A program made the translations under genes and the position numbers. Positions 16,564-24,745 of a stretch of DNA of 38,987 bases are shown piece after piece (within the stretch, counting starts at the first letter, position 1; every line of letters begins with the position of its first letter). Source of the DNA: Acidobacteriaceae bacterium (GTDB lineage: Bacteria > Acidobacteriota > Terriglobia > Terriglobales > Acidobacteriaceae); NCBI GenBank assembly GCA_003133425.1, contig PKXI01000327.1, forward strand, positions 1 through 38,987. The letters are read 5' to 3'. The notes under the pieces were generated by a model. That model was not told where the DNA came from and did no database searches. It saw only the letters and a list, made by a program, of their open reading frames with translations.

Positions 16564-18705
16564 CTAGCTTGAATGCATCGCGGCAATCTCATAGTCGAGA
16601 ACGCTGGGGATGGTGAACTCGATTTTGCCATTCGCTATCTTGAATGGCACATCCTTGCCGGCACGAAGCAGTTCCACGCGTGACACTTTCTTTCCCGCAG
16701 GAAGAGCCATTGTTATGCGCTGCTCGCCGATGGGATAGTACTCGCGAATCCAACCTTTGAACGCGTTGGGATTTGTGTAGTTGAGGATGTGGATGGCATA
16801 TCCGGCCTGAGTCTCCCACGCGAAGGTTTCAATCAAACCTTTCCCTTCAACCGTGACTGGAGACTCTCCCTTCGAGATCCATTGAACGGCATTTCGGAGG
16901 AGCTTGCTGAGGTCGGTGTTGCCTGATCGCCACGTTGTACGCTCGATGTCGCCGGCAAAGTAGACCAGCCTGCTTTGCCCCATTTCCTTTGCTACAAGAT
17001 CCGGCATGTCTGTCTTCTCGACGGGCGGATACGCTAGTTCCGGAGGATAGTTTACAAACGGAGGGATCACTGTCATAACGGGATTCTCGACCGGTGCAAT
17101 GGGCTGAAGCCACTTGGCGCCGGGAAGCCAGTCAGTGTTTGAAAAACCGTCCAGGATAGGGTGCTTGCGCTCGATGCGGCCCATGAAGCCGTTGCCTACG
17201 CGCGTGCGCCGTTCGCCTGCGACATGAATACCAAACAGATCTGCAATGCCGAAGTCCTTGCGGCGTTCGTTCCGCTCGTTAAAGAGGCTGGTCTCGAACG
17301 ATGCCATGATGGACCCACCACCCTCCGCGAAGCGCTTTAGCGCCGCGCACTCCTCGTCGCTGAGCAAGGCGATGTTGGGCAGGATCACGGTCTTGTACTT
17401 CTTCAGCTTATCTGTCAGCAGATCCTGTTCGTGGAGGAAGTCGAAGAAGAAGCGCCCTTCAAGGAGCGCATAGTAGATTCCATGGATATTCCACATTGGG
17501 TCGCCCATGTCTCTGGAGCGATAGAAGTGCTGCGTATGCTGGCCCATGATCACGGCGATGTCGGCAATTGAGGCTTTGTTGGTGAGATGGGGATCGTGTT
17601 TTGCGAGCCAGTTGAAGTACTCGCGGCCCGGCTCCTGCCAGCGACGATCGGCGCCCAAGCCTTCTTCGCCGCCGATAAAGTGGTACCACGGAACCATGCC
17701 GCTGGCGACGGTTTCGTTCATCCACATCTGCGCTTCTTCGGTGGACTTGTGGATGTTACGCCAGCGCGGGTCGCCGGTGGAATAAGAAGCTGTGACGTTG
17801 GTGGCGGTATGGCCGTTCATGATTGCGTTGCAGACTCGTCCCTGCAATGTGCATCCCCAGATGGGGGTTTCGTCTCCGCCGCGGCCCTGGTTGTCACAGT
17901 TGTACCAGTAAGCAATTCCCTCCAGGGACTTCATGTTCGGTCCCCCGACAATGGCCCCACCCATATTCGCAAAGAAAAGGTTGTCCGGGCTCTTCTCCTT
18001 GGCGATGCCATCCCACATCTTCCACAGAAACAAGACCCGCTCAGTGAATTTGTCCCAGTAGGCGGGCGTGTCGAAGTGCGGCAGATCCTTGCACGCGTTG
18101 CAGTAGCACTCCGGCATTCTGCCGATGGGCGGCCAGGCGTTTGTGAACAGGCCGTCGACGGCATAGCGATCGTTGACCTCGCGCATGATGGCCGGCATGT
18201 GCTCGGTCATGTAGCTCGAGAACATGCAGGTTTCGTAGAGGCGCGGCTCTTCCTTGCTGGTGATGGGATTCCCCTGCTTATCGCGCTTGAACCACTCGGG
18301 GTGGGCCTCGAGGGCATCGGCCCAGTTCAGATCGGGGCTGAAGCGGGCAATGACGCGGATGTTGCGCTTCTTGGCCGCAGCGACCAACTCGCCGGTAAAG
18401 TCGCGGCCGTTGAGAAATTTTCCTGGCTTGTGGAATGGGACTTTGGATGGATAAAAAGCCAGTATGCCGGTGACGGACACCATCACGACATCGGTCTTGA
18501 GACTAGCCCAGTAGTCTGCCCACTCTTCTACATTGAGGACGGCCGGATCGTGTTCGGTGGAATTGACTTGGCCGGCACGGCGGATCTTTTGATGCCAGGG
18601 AATGATCTTTGTTCCTTCGGTGTCGGCAATCAGATTTCCCGGCATGGACGCCGCTGCCACGGCTGCGGCAGAGATCGCTACAAATTCGCGACGATTGATT
18701 TTCAT
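16564..18705 (-). CDS. Tat-exported GHL6-type putative glycoside hydrolase (paralogue 3)
   Basis: Predicted 713-residue exported protein. The start at 18705 (GGGAAG upstream) gives a Tat signal, MKINRREFVAISAAAVAAAS. A longer frame to 18828 would bury the signal and abut the transporter stop. The barrel carries LAFYPSKVPFHKPGKF (about 82-97), then RVIARFSPDLNWADALEAHP, then VDGLFTNAWPP with Asp184. The C-x-C-x2-C cluster is at 200, 202 and 205. The trimerisation-like domain (about 420-620) includes FAEGGGSIMASFETSLFNE. It is closest to paralogue 2. It follows an Oar-like transporter by 122 nt and precedes the acid-sugar kinase, linking extracytoplasmic cleavage with four-carbon acid catabolism. 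As for its paralogues, the glycosidase function is inferred from fold. Confidence 0.8.
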   Translation of the reverse strand: MKINRREFVAISAAAVAAASMPGNLIADTEGTKIIPWHQKIRRAGQVNSTEHDPAVLNVEEWADYWASLKTDVVMVSVTGILAFYPSKVPFHKPGKFLNGRDFTGELVAAAKKRNIRVIARFSPDLNWADALEAHPEWFKRDKQGNPITSKEEPRLYETCMFSSYMTEHMPAIMREVNDRYAVDGLFTNAWPPIGRMPECYCNACKDLPHFDTPAYWDKFTERVLFLWKMWDGIAKEKSPDNLFFANMGGAIVGGPNMKSLEGIAYWYNCDNQGRGGDETPIWGCTLQGRVCNAIMNGHTATNVTASYSTGDPRWRNIHKSTEEAQMWMNETVASGMVPWYHFIGGEEGLGADRRWQEPGREYFNWLAKHDPHLTNKASIADIAVIMGQHTQHFYRSRDMGDPMWNIHGIYYALLEGRFFFDFLHEQDLLTDKLKKYKTVILPNIALLSDEECAALKRFAEGGGSIMASFETSLFNERNERRKDFGIADLFGIHVAGERRTRVGNGFMGRIERKHPILDGFSNTDWLPGAKWLQPIAPVENPVMTVIPPFVNYPPELAYPPVEKTDMPDLVAKEMGQSRLVYFAGDIERTTWRSGNTDLSKLLRNAVQWISKGESPVTVEGKGLIETFAWETQAGYAIHILNYTNPNAFKGWIREYYPIGEQRITMALPAGKKVSRVELLRAGKDVPFKIANGKIEFTIPSVLDYEIAAMHSS

Positions 18706-18827
18706 CAGTCTTCCCTTCCCTTTGATCATGTAGGAACTTATCAAGCTACAAAGACAGACCGGGGCCTGCTCACATCGCTGGGACGGAGTCTCAGCTGTTC
18801 GCAGGCCCTGGCTGCTTAGCCGCGGCA

Positions 18828-21800
18828 TTAGAAAACGAATCGCGCAGCCACCTGGATTGTGCGCGCCACGTTACTCTGTCCGCTGGCGCGGTTCAGCTGT
18901 CCAAACAGCGAGTTCGAGTAGGTGATGTTAGGATCCCCGCCGAAAATCGGATGGTTCAATGCGTTCAGGAGCTCCACCCGAAGCTGGAGGTTCATTGTCT
19001 CGTGAATGTAATTGTTCTTTGAAACATTGATGTTGGTCTCCGTTCCCCAGCGGTCGCGAACCTGACCGAGGTGAAGCGGAAGTGTTCTCAATGCGTTAGG
19101 GGGCAGGACGCGCCACGCGGGAGCCAGCCCGGCAATTGGGTTGGTTGTGGTCGTCAGAGTTGGGTTGAACATCAGTCCCCAACTCTTGTTGGGAACATTC
19201 GGATTGCCGACAAGAGCCACCCCAGCTGGAGCAGTCATCGGTGCACCGGTCTGCCAGATGATGTGGCCTGAACACTGCCAGCCGGCGATGAGCGTGTTGA
19301 CAACCCGGTTTGTGTTGGCAAGGAACATCTTATTTCTGCCAAGCGGTAGTTCATACACTGGCGCAATGTCAACACGGTGCTTGCGGTCATAGGGCGCGAA
19401 GTCGTGCGCAGGGCCCGTGAGCGCGCTGTCTGCAAACATGCCTGCGGTGGGAACGGAAACGCCCGTCTGAGACGTAGCTGTTGTCACAAATGCATCCTGT
19501 GGATTCAGATACGTGATCGCATCCATGGTCTTGGAAAAGGTGTATGCAACGGTTGTATCCAGATTGTGCCAAGTACGCTGCTGCAAATTCGCCTGGAGCG
19601 CGTTGTACCAGTAATGGCCAACAGGAACGTCGTTCTCCGTGACAGACGTGAACTCCGGGAACGGCAGTAAAGACTGTTGCCGGCTGATCGTGGAGGTGTT
19701 GAGCGACGTGCCCGGCAGCAGGTTCTGGAACGGATTTGCCACCTTCGCTGTGAGATAGCTCGATGTTCCTCCAAGGTCGCTGTTTCCCAGGGCGAGATTC
19801 GCCGCGGAGAGTGCGTCGATATTCAAGCCTTGGACCGGAATCTGGCTGGCGCGCCCGCCTGCGTACGACACGTCCAATGTCATCTGCGCCGGAAGCTGCT
19901 TCTGGAGTCCAAACGAGAAGTCCTGCAAATGTGCGATTCTGCCGGTGAGGTCTGAGAAGGAGGGAGCGCCGCCATTCATGGTGGCGAGGCCGGCCGCCGA
20001 CCCAGTCGGAGGCAGTACGCCCGACGGAAACGGATTGGAGACCGGACTCGCAATGGTCTCGCCGCTGTCCAGGGTGCCGACGTAGGGAGTGATCTGGTTG
20101 AAGCCATTGGTGGTCGCCTGGGAATACTGGGGAAGGAAGAAGATGCCCCAGCCGCCGCGAACGACGAGGTCGTTTCTGACCCGGTATGCCGCGCCGAAGC
20201 GAGGCTGGAAGTTGGTCAGTTCAATGTTGAACGGCGAGCGCGAATTGCCGCCGACGTTCACGAAGCCCAGACCGCCGTAGACGCTGCCGGAGAGAACCGA
20301 CTGGTTCATGGTTGCGCTGATCGGGTTCACAGACGTGAAGTTAAAGCCGCGGGTGAGCTGGTTATGGCGCTCGGTGATCGGCACCTGGATGTCAAACCGG
20401 AGACCGGCGTTGACGGTCAGCCTGGGCGTGACCTTGATGTCATCCTGGAACCAGAGGCCGTAGTACGGCAAGCTGAAGTAAGCCTTCGGCAGCACATCGA
20501 CTTCGCCCGTATTGGCGCCGCCAATGAGCATGGAGGCAATGCTGTTGCCGCTCGACGAGTCGGCCGTGAGGTAATTCTTCTGCGTGAACCCTGGGGTGAA
20601 CCCAAAGGTTCCGCCTCCATAAGCTCCGGTGAAGTTGAGAAAACGCGTCCAGCGCCAATCCAGCCCAAATTTGATGGTTTGGCGCCCTTTAGTGAGGATC
20701 ATGGTCGGTTCCCCGGTGATTGCCGTGGTGGGCTCAAACTCGATGTTACCCGACGAACTGCCAATGTACTGATAGCTGGTTGCCGTGACGTATGGGAAGC
20801 GTTGCGACTCCTGGAACTGGGCAACAGTGGCGCTAGGCAGGCCGAGTTGCGTACCGTTGAACGCCCCCCAGTTGGTGGGGATGTAATTCAAGGTCCAGCG
20901 AGTTATCGATGCGCGCAGATCAAGAACCATGTTGGGAGTAAGTACGGTAACAGAGTCCGCAACGACGTCGTTGTTGGTCTTGCTGCCCTCACGCGGATCC
21001 GCACCAGCACTGGCAAGATTGTTCGAGTTCCCGACCAGGATTTGCTCGTTCCATGCGTAGCGAACGTACACCTTCTCACGCTCTGAGAAAACATGATCCA
21101 CGCGGGCAAGAACATTATGGAAGTCGTAGGTGGTGACGTTCTGGCCGAGGTAGTTGTTCTGCCAGTTGACGGTGGCGGTCGAATTCGTGTTTGGCAGTGG
21201 GTAGGCATTCGCCAAGGCTTGGCCGACCGCATCGATTCTGCCGGCGGGGATCTTGTTGCCTGGGAACGCAGTGCGGGTCCAGGTGCCATTCACATTCTTG
21301 CCAGTTGCCGGATCGTAGATCGTAATGAGCGCGCCGCTGCTGCTGAAGGTCTGCGAAAAGTCGCCTGCGCGCTGCAATGCGGTTGGCACGGAGGTGCCGG
21401 TTACGAGGTTGGTAGCTTGTTGGTAGCTTTCCCAACTATTGAAAAAGAAGGTCTTGTCCTTGCCGTTGTACAGGCGAGGGATGCGAACCGACCCGCCCAC
21501 GGTGTAGCCGTATTCATCGAGCGACTGGGTGCTCTTGACGATAGCGGCGGCATCGTTGGCCCAGGAGTTGGCGAACAGAGGTGTGCGCTCAATGAAATCG
21601 TACGCGGTGCCATGGAAAGTATTGGTGCCGCTCTTGGTGACGACAGAGATAATGCCGCCGCCGCTGCGGCCATACTGCGCATCGAACGGCGTGGTCAGGG
21701 CCTTGAACTCGGCGACCGCGTCGACGGCCGGAATGTAGGCGATGGTGTTCAGTCCCGAGTAAAGCATGTCATTGGGCGCGCCATCCAGCAGGTTTTCCGT

Positions 21801-22505
21801 CGCGTCTCCATTCATGCCATTGAACGCATAGGCCGAGTTGCCATTGTTGGTGAAAGGCGTCAGGTCATACCGTTGCGTGATCTGCGTCACGCCAGGGACA
21901 ATCTCCACCAACTCGATGGGGTTGCGCACGCCGAGAGGAACTTCTTCCACTGTGCGCAACGACAATACAGCGCCGCGGTCGGATTTTTCCGTCTCGAGCA
22001 GGGGTGCTTCGCTGGTCACCGTGACCGTATCGGATTGGGATCCCAGCTTCATCTTGATGTCGATCGTCGCAGCCTGGCTCATATTCAGAACGATTTCCTT
22101 CTGAACGTAAGACTCGAAGCCCTTGGCCTCGACCGCCAGATTGTAGTTGCCCGGATCGACAAAAAGAAAGCGATACTGTCCGTCGCCATTCGTTTTTGCG
22201 GTGGCCGTGCTTCCTGTAGCAGTGTTGGTGAGCCTGAGCGTTGCACCCACGATGTTCGCAGGACTGGGGTCGGTGACAGTACCGCTTAACGTGGCGCGGG
22301 TTTCTTGCGCGGTCAACGGGCACAGCACCAGCATGGCGAACGCGATGAAAGCGGTTACATTCAGGACAACGCGATTTCTTCCTGGGGAGACTACGGGGTT
22401 CTCCCGCGCTTCCTTGCAAAGCGAAACAGTCCGCCGAGTCTTCGATTTCGGCCTCTGGCTCGCCACATCTTCAACAAATACTGCTTGGGTTGTTTCGTGA
22501 AGCAT
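18828..22505 (-). CDS. Oar-like TonB-dependent outer membrane transporter 2
   Basis: Predicted 1225-residue outer membrane protein. The ATG at 22505 has a full AAGGAGG ribosome site (22515-22521) nine bases upstream, so this start is well supported. It leaves an unusual polar stretch of about 46 residues before the hydrophobic signal core (VTAFIAFAMLVLCPLTAQ). Next come a carboxypeptidase-regulatory-like domain (about 70-150: ATLSGTVTDPSPANIVGATL), a TonB plug (about 165-290: VEEVPLGVRNPIELVEIVPG) and a long beta-barrel ending AARFVF with a terminal Phe. It heads block B with GHL6 paralogue 3, the kinase and PdxA2. Its promoter (22659-22688) holds a TGGT-N3-ACCA operator. It is distinct from transporter 1, so the two may take different forms of a related substrate. 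Confidence 0.88.
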   Translation of the reverse strand: MLHETTQAVFVEDVASQRPKSKTRRTVSLCKEARENPVVSPGRNRVVLNVTAFIAFAMLVLCPLTAQETRATLSGTVTDPSPANIVGATLRLTNTATGSTATAKTNGDGQYRFLFVDPGNYNLAVEAKGFESYVQKEIVLNMSQAATIDIKMKLGSQSDTVTVTSEAPLLETEKSDRGAVLSLRTVEEVPLGVRNPIELVEIVPGVTQITQRYDLTPFTNNGNSAYAFNGMNGDATENLLDGAPNDMLYSGLNTIAYIPAVDAVAEFKALTTPFDAQYGRSGGGIISVVTKSGTNTFHGTAYDFIERTPLFANSWANDAAAIVKSTQSLDEYGYTVGGSVRIPRLYNGKDKTFFFNSWESYQQATNLVTGTSVPTALQRAGDFSQTFSSSGALITIYDPATGKNVNGTWTRTAFPGNKIPAGRIDAVGQALANAYPLPNTNSTATVNWQNNYLGQNVTTYDFHNVLARVDHVFSEREKVYVRYAWNEQILVGNSNNLASAGADPREGSKTNNDVVADSVTVLTPNMVLDLRASITRWTLNYIPTNWGAFNGTQLGLPSATVAQFQESQRFPYVTATSYQYIGSSSGNIEFEPTTAITGEPTMILTKGRQTIKFGLDWRWTRFLNFTGAYGGGTFGFTPGFTQKNYLTADSSSGNSIASMLIGGANTGEVDVLPKAYFSLPYYGLWFQDDIKVTPRLTVNAGLRFDIQVPITERHNQLTRGFNFTSVNPISATMNQSVLSGSVYGGLGFVNVGGNSRSPFNIELTNFQPRFGAAYRVRNDLVVRGGWGIFFLPQYSQATTNGFNQITPYVGTLDSGETIASPVSNPFPSGVLPPTGSAAGLATMNGGAPSFSDLTGRIAHLQDFSFGLQKQLPAQMTLDVSYAGGRASQIPVQGLNIDALSAANLALGNSDLGGTSSYLTAKVANPFQNLLPGTSLNTSTISRQQSLLPFPEFTSVTENDVPVGHYWYNALQANLQQRTWHNLDTTVAYTFSKTMDAITYLNPQDAFVTTATSQTGVSVPTAGMFADSALTGPAHDFAPYDRKHRVDIAPVYELPLGRNKMFLANTNRVVNTLIAGWQCSGHIIWQTGAPMTAPAGVALVGNPNVPNKSWGLMFNPTLTTTTNPIAGLAPAWRVLPPNALRTLPLHLGQVRDRWGTETNINVSKNNYIHETMNLQLRVELLNALNHPIFGGDPNITYSNSLFGQLNRASGQSNVARTIQVAARFVF

Positions 22506-22658
22506 TTCGATTAGCCTCCTTCAGTAAGTTCGCGATTCCGCGAACTAAAGTATTGGCAAAGCTACTCCCATACAAGAAGCACTTTGCTGCATCCAAACAG
22601 GCACACGAGTGAGCCCTGAAATCATCTGCTCACCAGACGTGTTTCGATGGTCGGGAGA

Positions 22659-22688
22659 ATCATAGGCACATGGTCATACCATTGTCAA
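22659..22688 (-). promoter_or_regulatory. Strong promoter with FadR-type operator in the spacer (block B)
   Basis: On the minus strand, TTGACA (22688-22683, perfect), an 18-nt spacer and TATGAT (22664-22659, 5/6) form the best promoter in the window. The spacer contains TGGTNNNACCA (22671-22681), with the dyad extending to ATGGT/ACCAT. A bound repressor would block RNA polymerase directly. The 5' UTR to 22505 would be about 150 nt. Confidence 0.78.
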
Positions 22689-22967
22689 TGGAATCCCACA
22701 AGAAAACAGCGCGCGACGCAGCAGAGCGCCAAATCACTGAAACATGAGAGGCATAGAGGCGGTCGATAAGTTCCCTTCGACCATCATTCCAGCCTGTCTT
22801 GGGGTGCTCCCCTGCCGCTTTCGCGGAGAAGGCGGGAGTCATTCATCCGCGCCGGCGGCAGTTGTCAGCTTCATTCGGGCGATCCGGAGGTTCAACCGGA
22901 GCAAACACCATCCGGCTTCGCCGTCAGTTCTTCACACACGTCGAGTTTCTGGCCGGCTTTTGTCGCT
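22689..22967. other. Intergenic gap, no gene recognised
   Basis: This stretch lies between the block B promoter and the permease stop. No gene, strong terminator or repeat was seen; only short imperfect stems are present. The permease transcript from the right presumably ends here. Confidence 0.4.
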
Positions 22968-24641
22968 TTATGGATTCAATCCGGAAACATCCTGCGGCAC
23001 AATGCCCGGCACGACGTATGCCTGGAGGACGATTAGAACGATGATCAAGAGAAGTAGCAAGAGCGAGTACTTCCATGTCCTTCTGAAGATATCTGTCTCG
23101 CCGCCAACCATGCCCGTGGCCGCACAGGCAATTGCTAGTGATTGAGGAGAGATAAGCTTGCCCGCTACGCCTCCGGCGAGGTTGGCCGATGTGGTCAGGA
23201 CAGGATTGATACCGATCTGCATGGCCGTGACTTGCTGCAATTTCCCAAACAGGACGGCAGAGGAGGTAACCGAGCCGGTGAGGAAAACCCCCAGCCATCC
23301 AATGACTGGGGAGAATACGGGAAAGGCCTTGCCTGTGTAATGAGCGAACGCGAGCGCGAGGGTGTAGGACATTCCCGAATAATTTGCAACATAGGCAATG
23401 CCGACTACGGATGCGAGGGTGATGAGTGCAAATCTCAACTGCTTGAGGGTCGCTACAAATACCCTCACTCCGGTCGCTGGAGCGATCCTGAGAACGGCCA
23501 TGGAGATCAGCGAAGACAGGAACATGGCTGAACCGGCGGCGGTACCGAACTCCCAGCGAAAACTCGCCGCATACACCGACGGCTTTGAAACGATAGGCGC
23601 GGTTCTAAAAACGATTCCATCGAGGAAGGGCCAACTGGAGATGTTCATGACCAGATGACAGACATTGGCAGCCCATAGCTTGAGCGCCGGGATGGTGCAA
23701 ATGCCGAGCGTAACCATCAAGATTGCGAAAGGAAGCCAGGCTTTGATGATTTGGCCCGCGCTGTAATGCGTTCTGGTCTCGCTTGCGGTGTCGGGATCGT
23801 TCTTAAACCGAAAGATCGTCTTTGGTTTCCACAGCTTTAAAAACGCCACGAGGCAAACGATGGAAACAAGAGAAGACGCCAGGGCTGGTAACTCTGCGCC
23901 GATGTAATGGCTCACTAGCAAGCAGGTAATGGCATAGCTGCCGCCGGCTACCAGTGCCGCCGGCAGAGCGCCCATTGCTTTCTTCCAGCCCGCCAACACA
24001 ACCAGCATGAAGATGGGAACAATCAACGCCACCACCATCATGTCGACGCCTACTGCCTTGGCGAGAACCCGATCGCCGATTCGCGTGACGCTTGCCATCA
24101 TCAGGGTTGGCACGCCCAACGGCCCAAATGGTACCGGCGCCGTGTTGCCGACAAGACAGATGAGCGCGGCAGGCAAGGGAGAGAACCCGAGACCGATCAA
24201 CATGGCCGCGCAGACTGCAACCGGGGCGCCCATGCCCGACGTACTTTCAAGGAAGGCCGAGAAGCAAAACGCGATGAGCAGGGCCTGCAGCCTTCGGTCG
24301 GTAGATAAAGAGGAGATTGAGCTTTTGACAATCTCCAACTGTCCCGAATCCACTACAAGGTTATAGAGGAAGACCGCGGCCAGAATGATCCAGCCAATTT
24401 GAATCAAGCCACTGACCATGCCGAGCGCCGCTGCCGATAATGCGACAGGAACCGGCATTCTGTAACCAACGATGGTAATTACCAGAGTCAACAGCAACGT
24501 GAGCAACCCTGCGATGTGTCCCTTCATCCTCTTTACGGACAGGGCCCAGAAGAGAAAGAGGATCGGGATCGAGACAACAGAGGCAGTCAGGCCAAGGCTG
24601 CCTCCGACCGCAGAGTAGTTATGGAACCATTGCGTTTGCAC
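22968..24641 (-). CDS. LctP-family lactate/glycolate permease
   Basis: Predicted 557-residue inner membrane protein, the usual length for LldP/GlcA (about 550-560). The GTG at 24641 has AGGTGA six bases upstream and starts the expected N-terminus (MQTQWFHNYSAVGGSLGLTA). About 12-14 hydrophobic helices can be seen. Family segments include CFSAFLESTSGMGAPVAVCA, LVGNTAPVPFGPLGVPTL, and near the C-terminus SSAVLFGKLQQVTAMQIGI, NLAGGVAGKLISPQSLAIA. The family takes up L/D-lactate and glycolate by proton symport. Its place after garR and the carboligase-like gene suggests a two-carbon or hydroxy-acid substrate such as glycolate. It is the last gene of the unit starting at 27849. Confidence 0.88.
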   Translation of the reverse strand: MQTQWFHNYSAVGGSLGLTASVVSIPILFLFWALSVKRMKGHIAGLLTLLLTLVITIVGYRMPVPVALSAAALGMVSGLIQIGWIILAAVFLYNLVVDSGQLEIVKSSISSLSTDRRLQALLIAFCFSAFLESTSGMGAPVAVCAAMLIGLGFSPLPAALICLVGNTAPVPFGPLGVPTLMMASVTRIGDRVLAKAVGVDMMVVALIVPIFMLVVLAGWKKAMGALPAALVAGGSYAITCLLVSHYIGAELPALASSLVSIVCLVAFLKLWKPKTIFRFKNDPDTASETRTHYSAGQIIKAWLPFAILMVTLGICTIPALKLWAANVCHLVMNISSWPFLDGIVFRTAPIVSKPSVYAASFRWEFGTAAGSAMFLSSLISMAVLRIAPATGVRVFVATLKQLRFALITLASVVGIAYVANYSGMSYTLALAFAHYTGKAFPVFSPVIGWLGVFLTGSVTSSAVLFGKLQQVTAMQIGINPVLTTSANLAGGVAGKLISPQSLAIACAATGMVGGETDIFRRTWKYSLLLLLLIIVLIVLQAYVVPGIVPQDVSGLNP

Positions 24642-24745
24642 AGAGATTCACCTTTGGGCTTTGACTCAGATTCAACTCACTTGGGCAGGCCGGGCATCGA
24701 CAGCTGGACTGGCGATGACCGGTTGATTTGGCTTCGAACTTCGCG

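Noticed and set aside
17587..18819. Long plus-strand open frame (410 codons) opposite GHL6 paralogue 3
   Set aside because: It is a mirror of the codon bias of the real minus-strand gene, with no recognisable family and no ribosome site.
21093..22289. Plus-strand open frame (398 codons) opposite transporter 2
   Set aside because: It overlaps the plug and regulatory domain coding of a clear outer membrane transporter. The translation has no structure expected of a protein family.
23121..23138. CACAGGCAATTGCT inside the permease gene, identical to the core of the stem-loop at 7791-7829
   Set aside because: It lies in conserved coding sequence of the permease and has no matching second arm, so the 14-base identity is probably chance.
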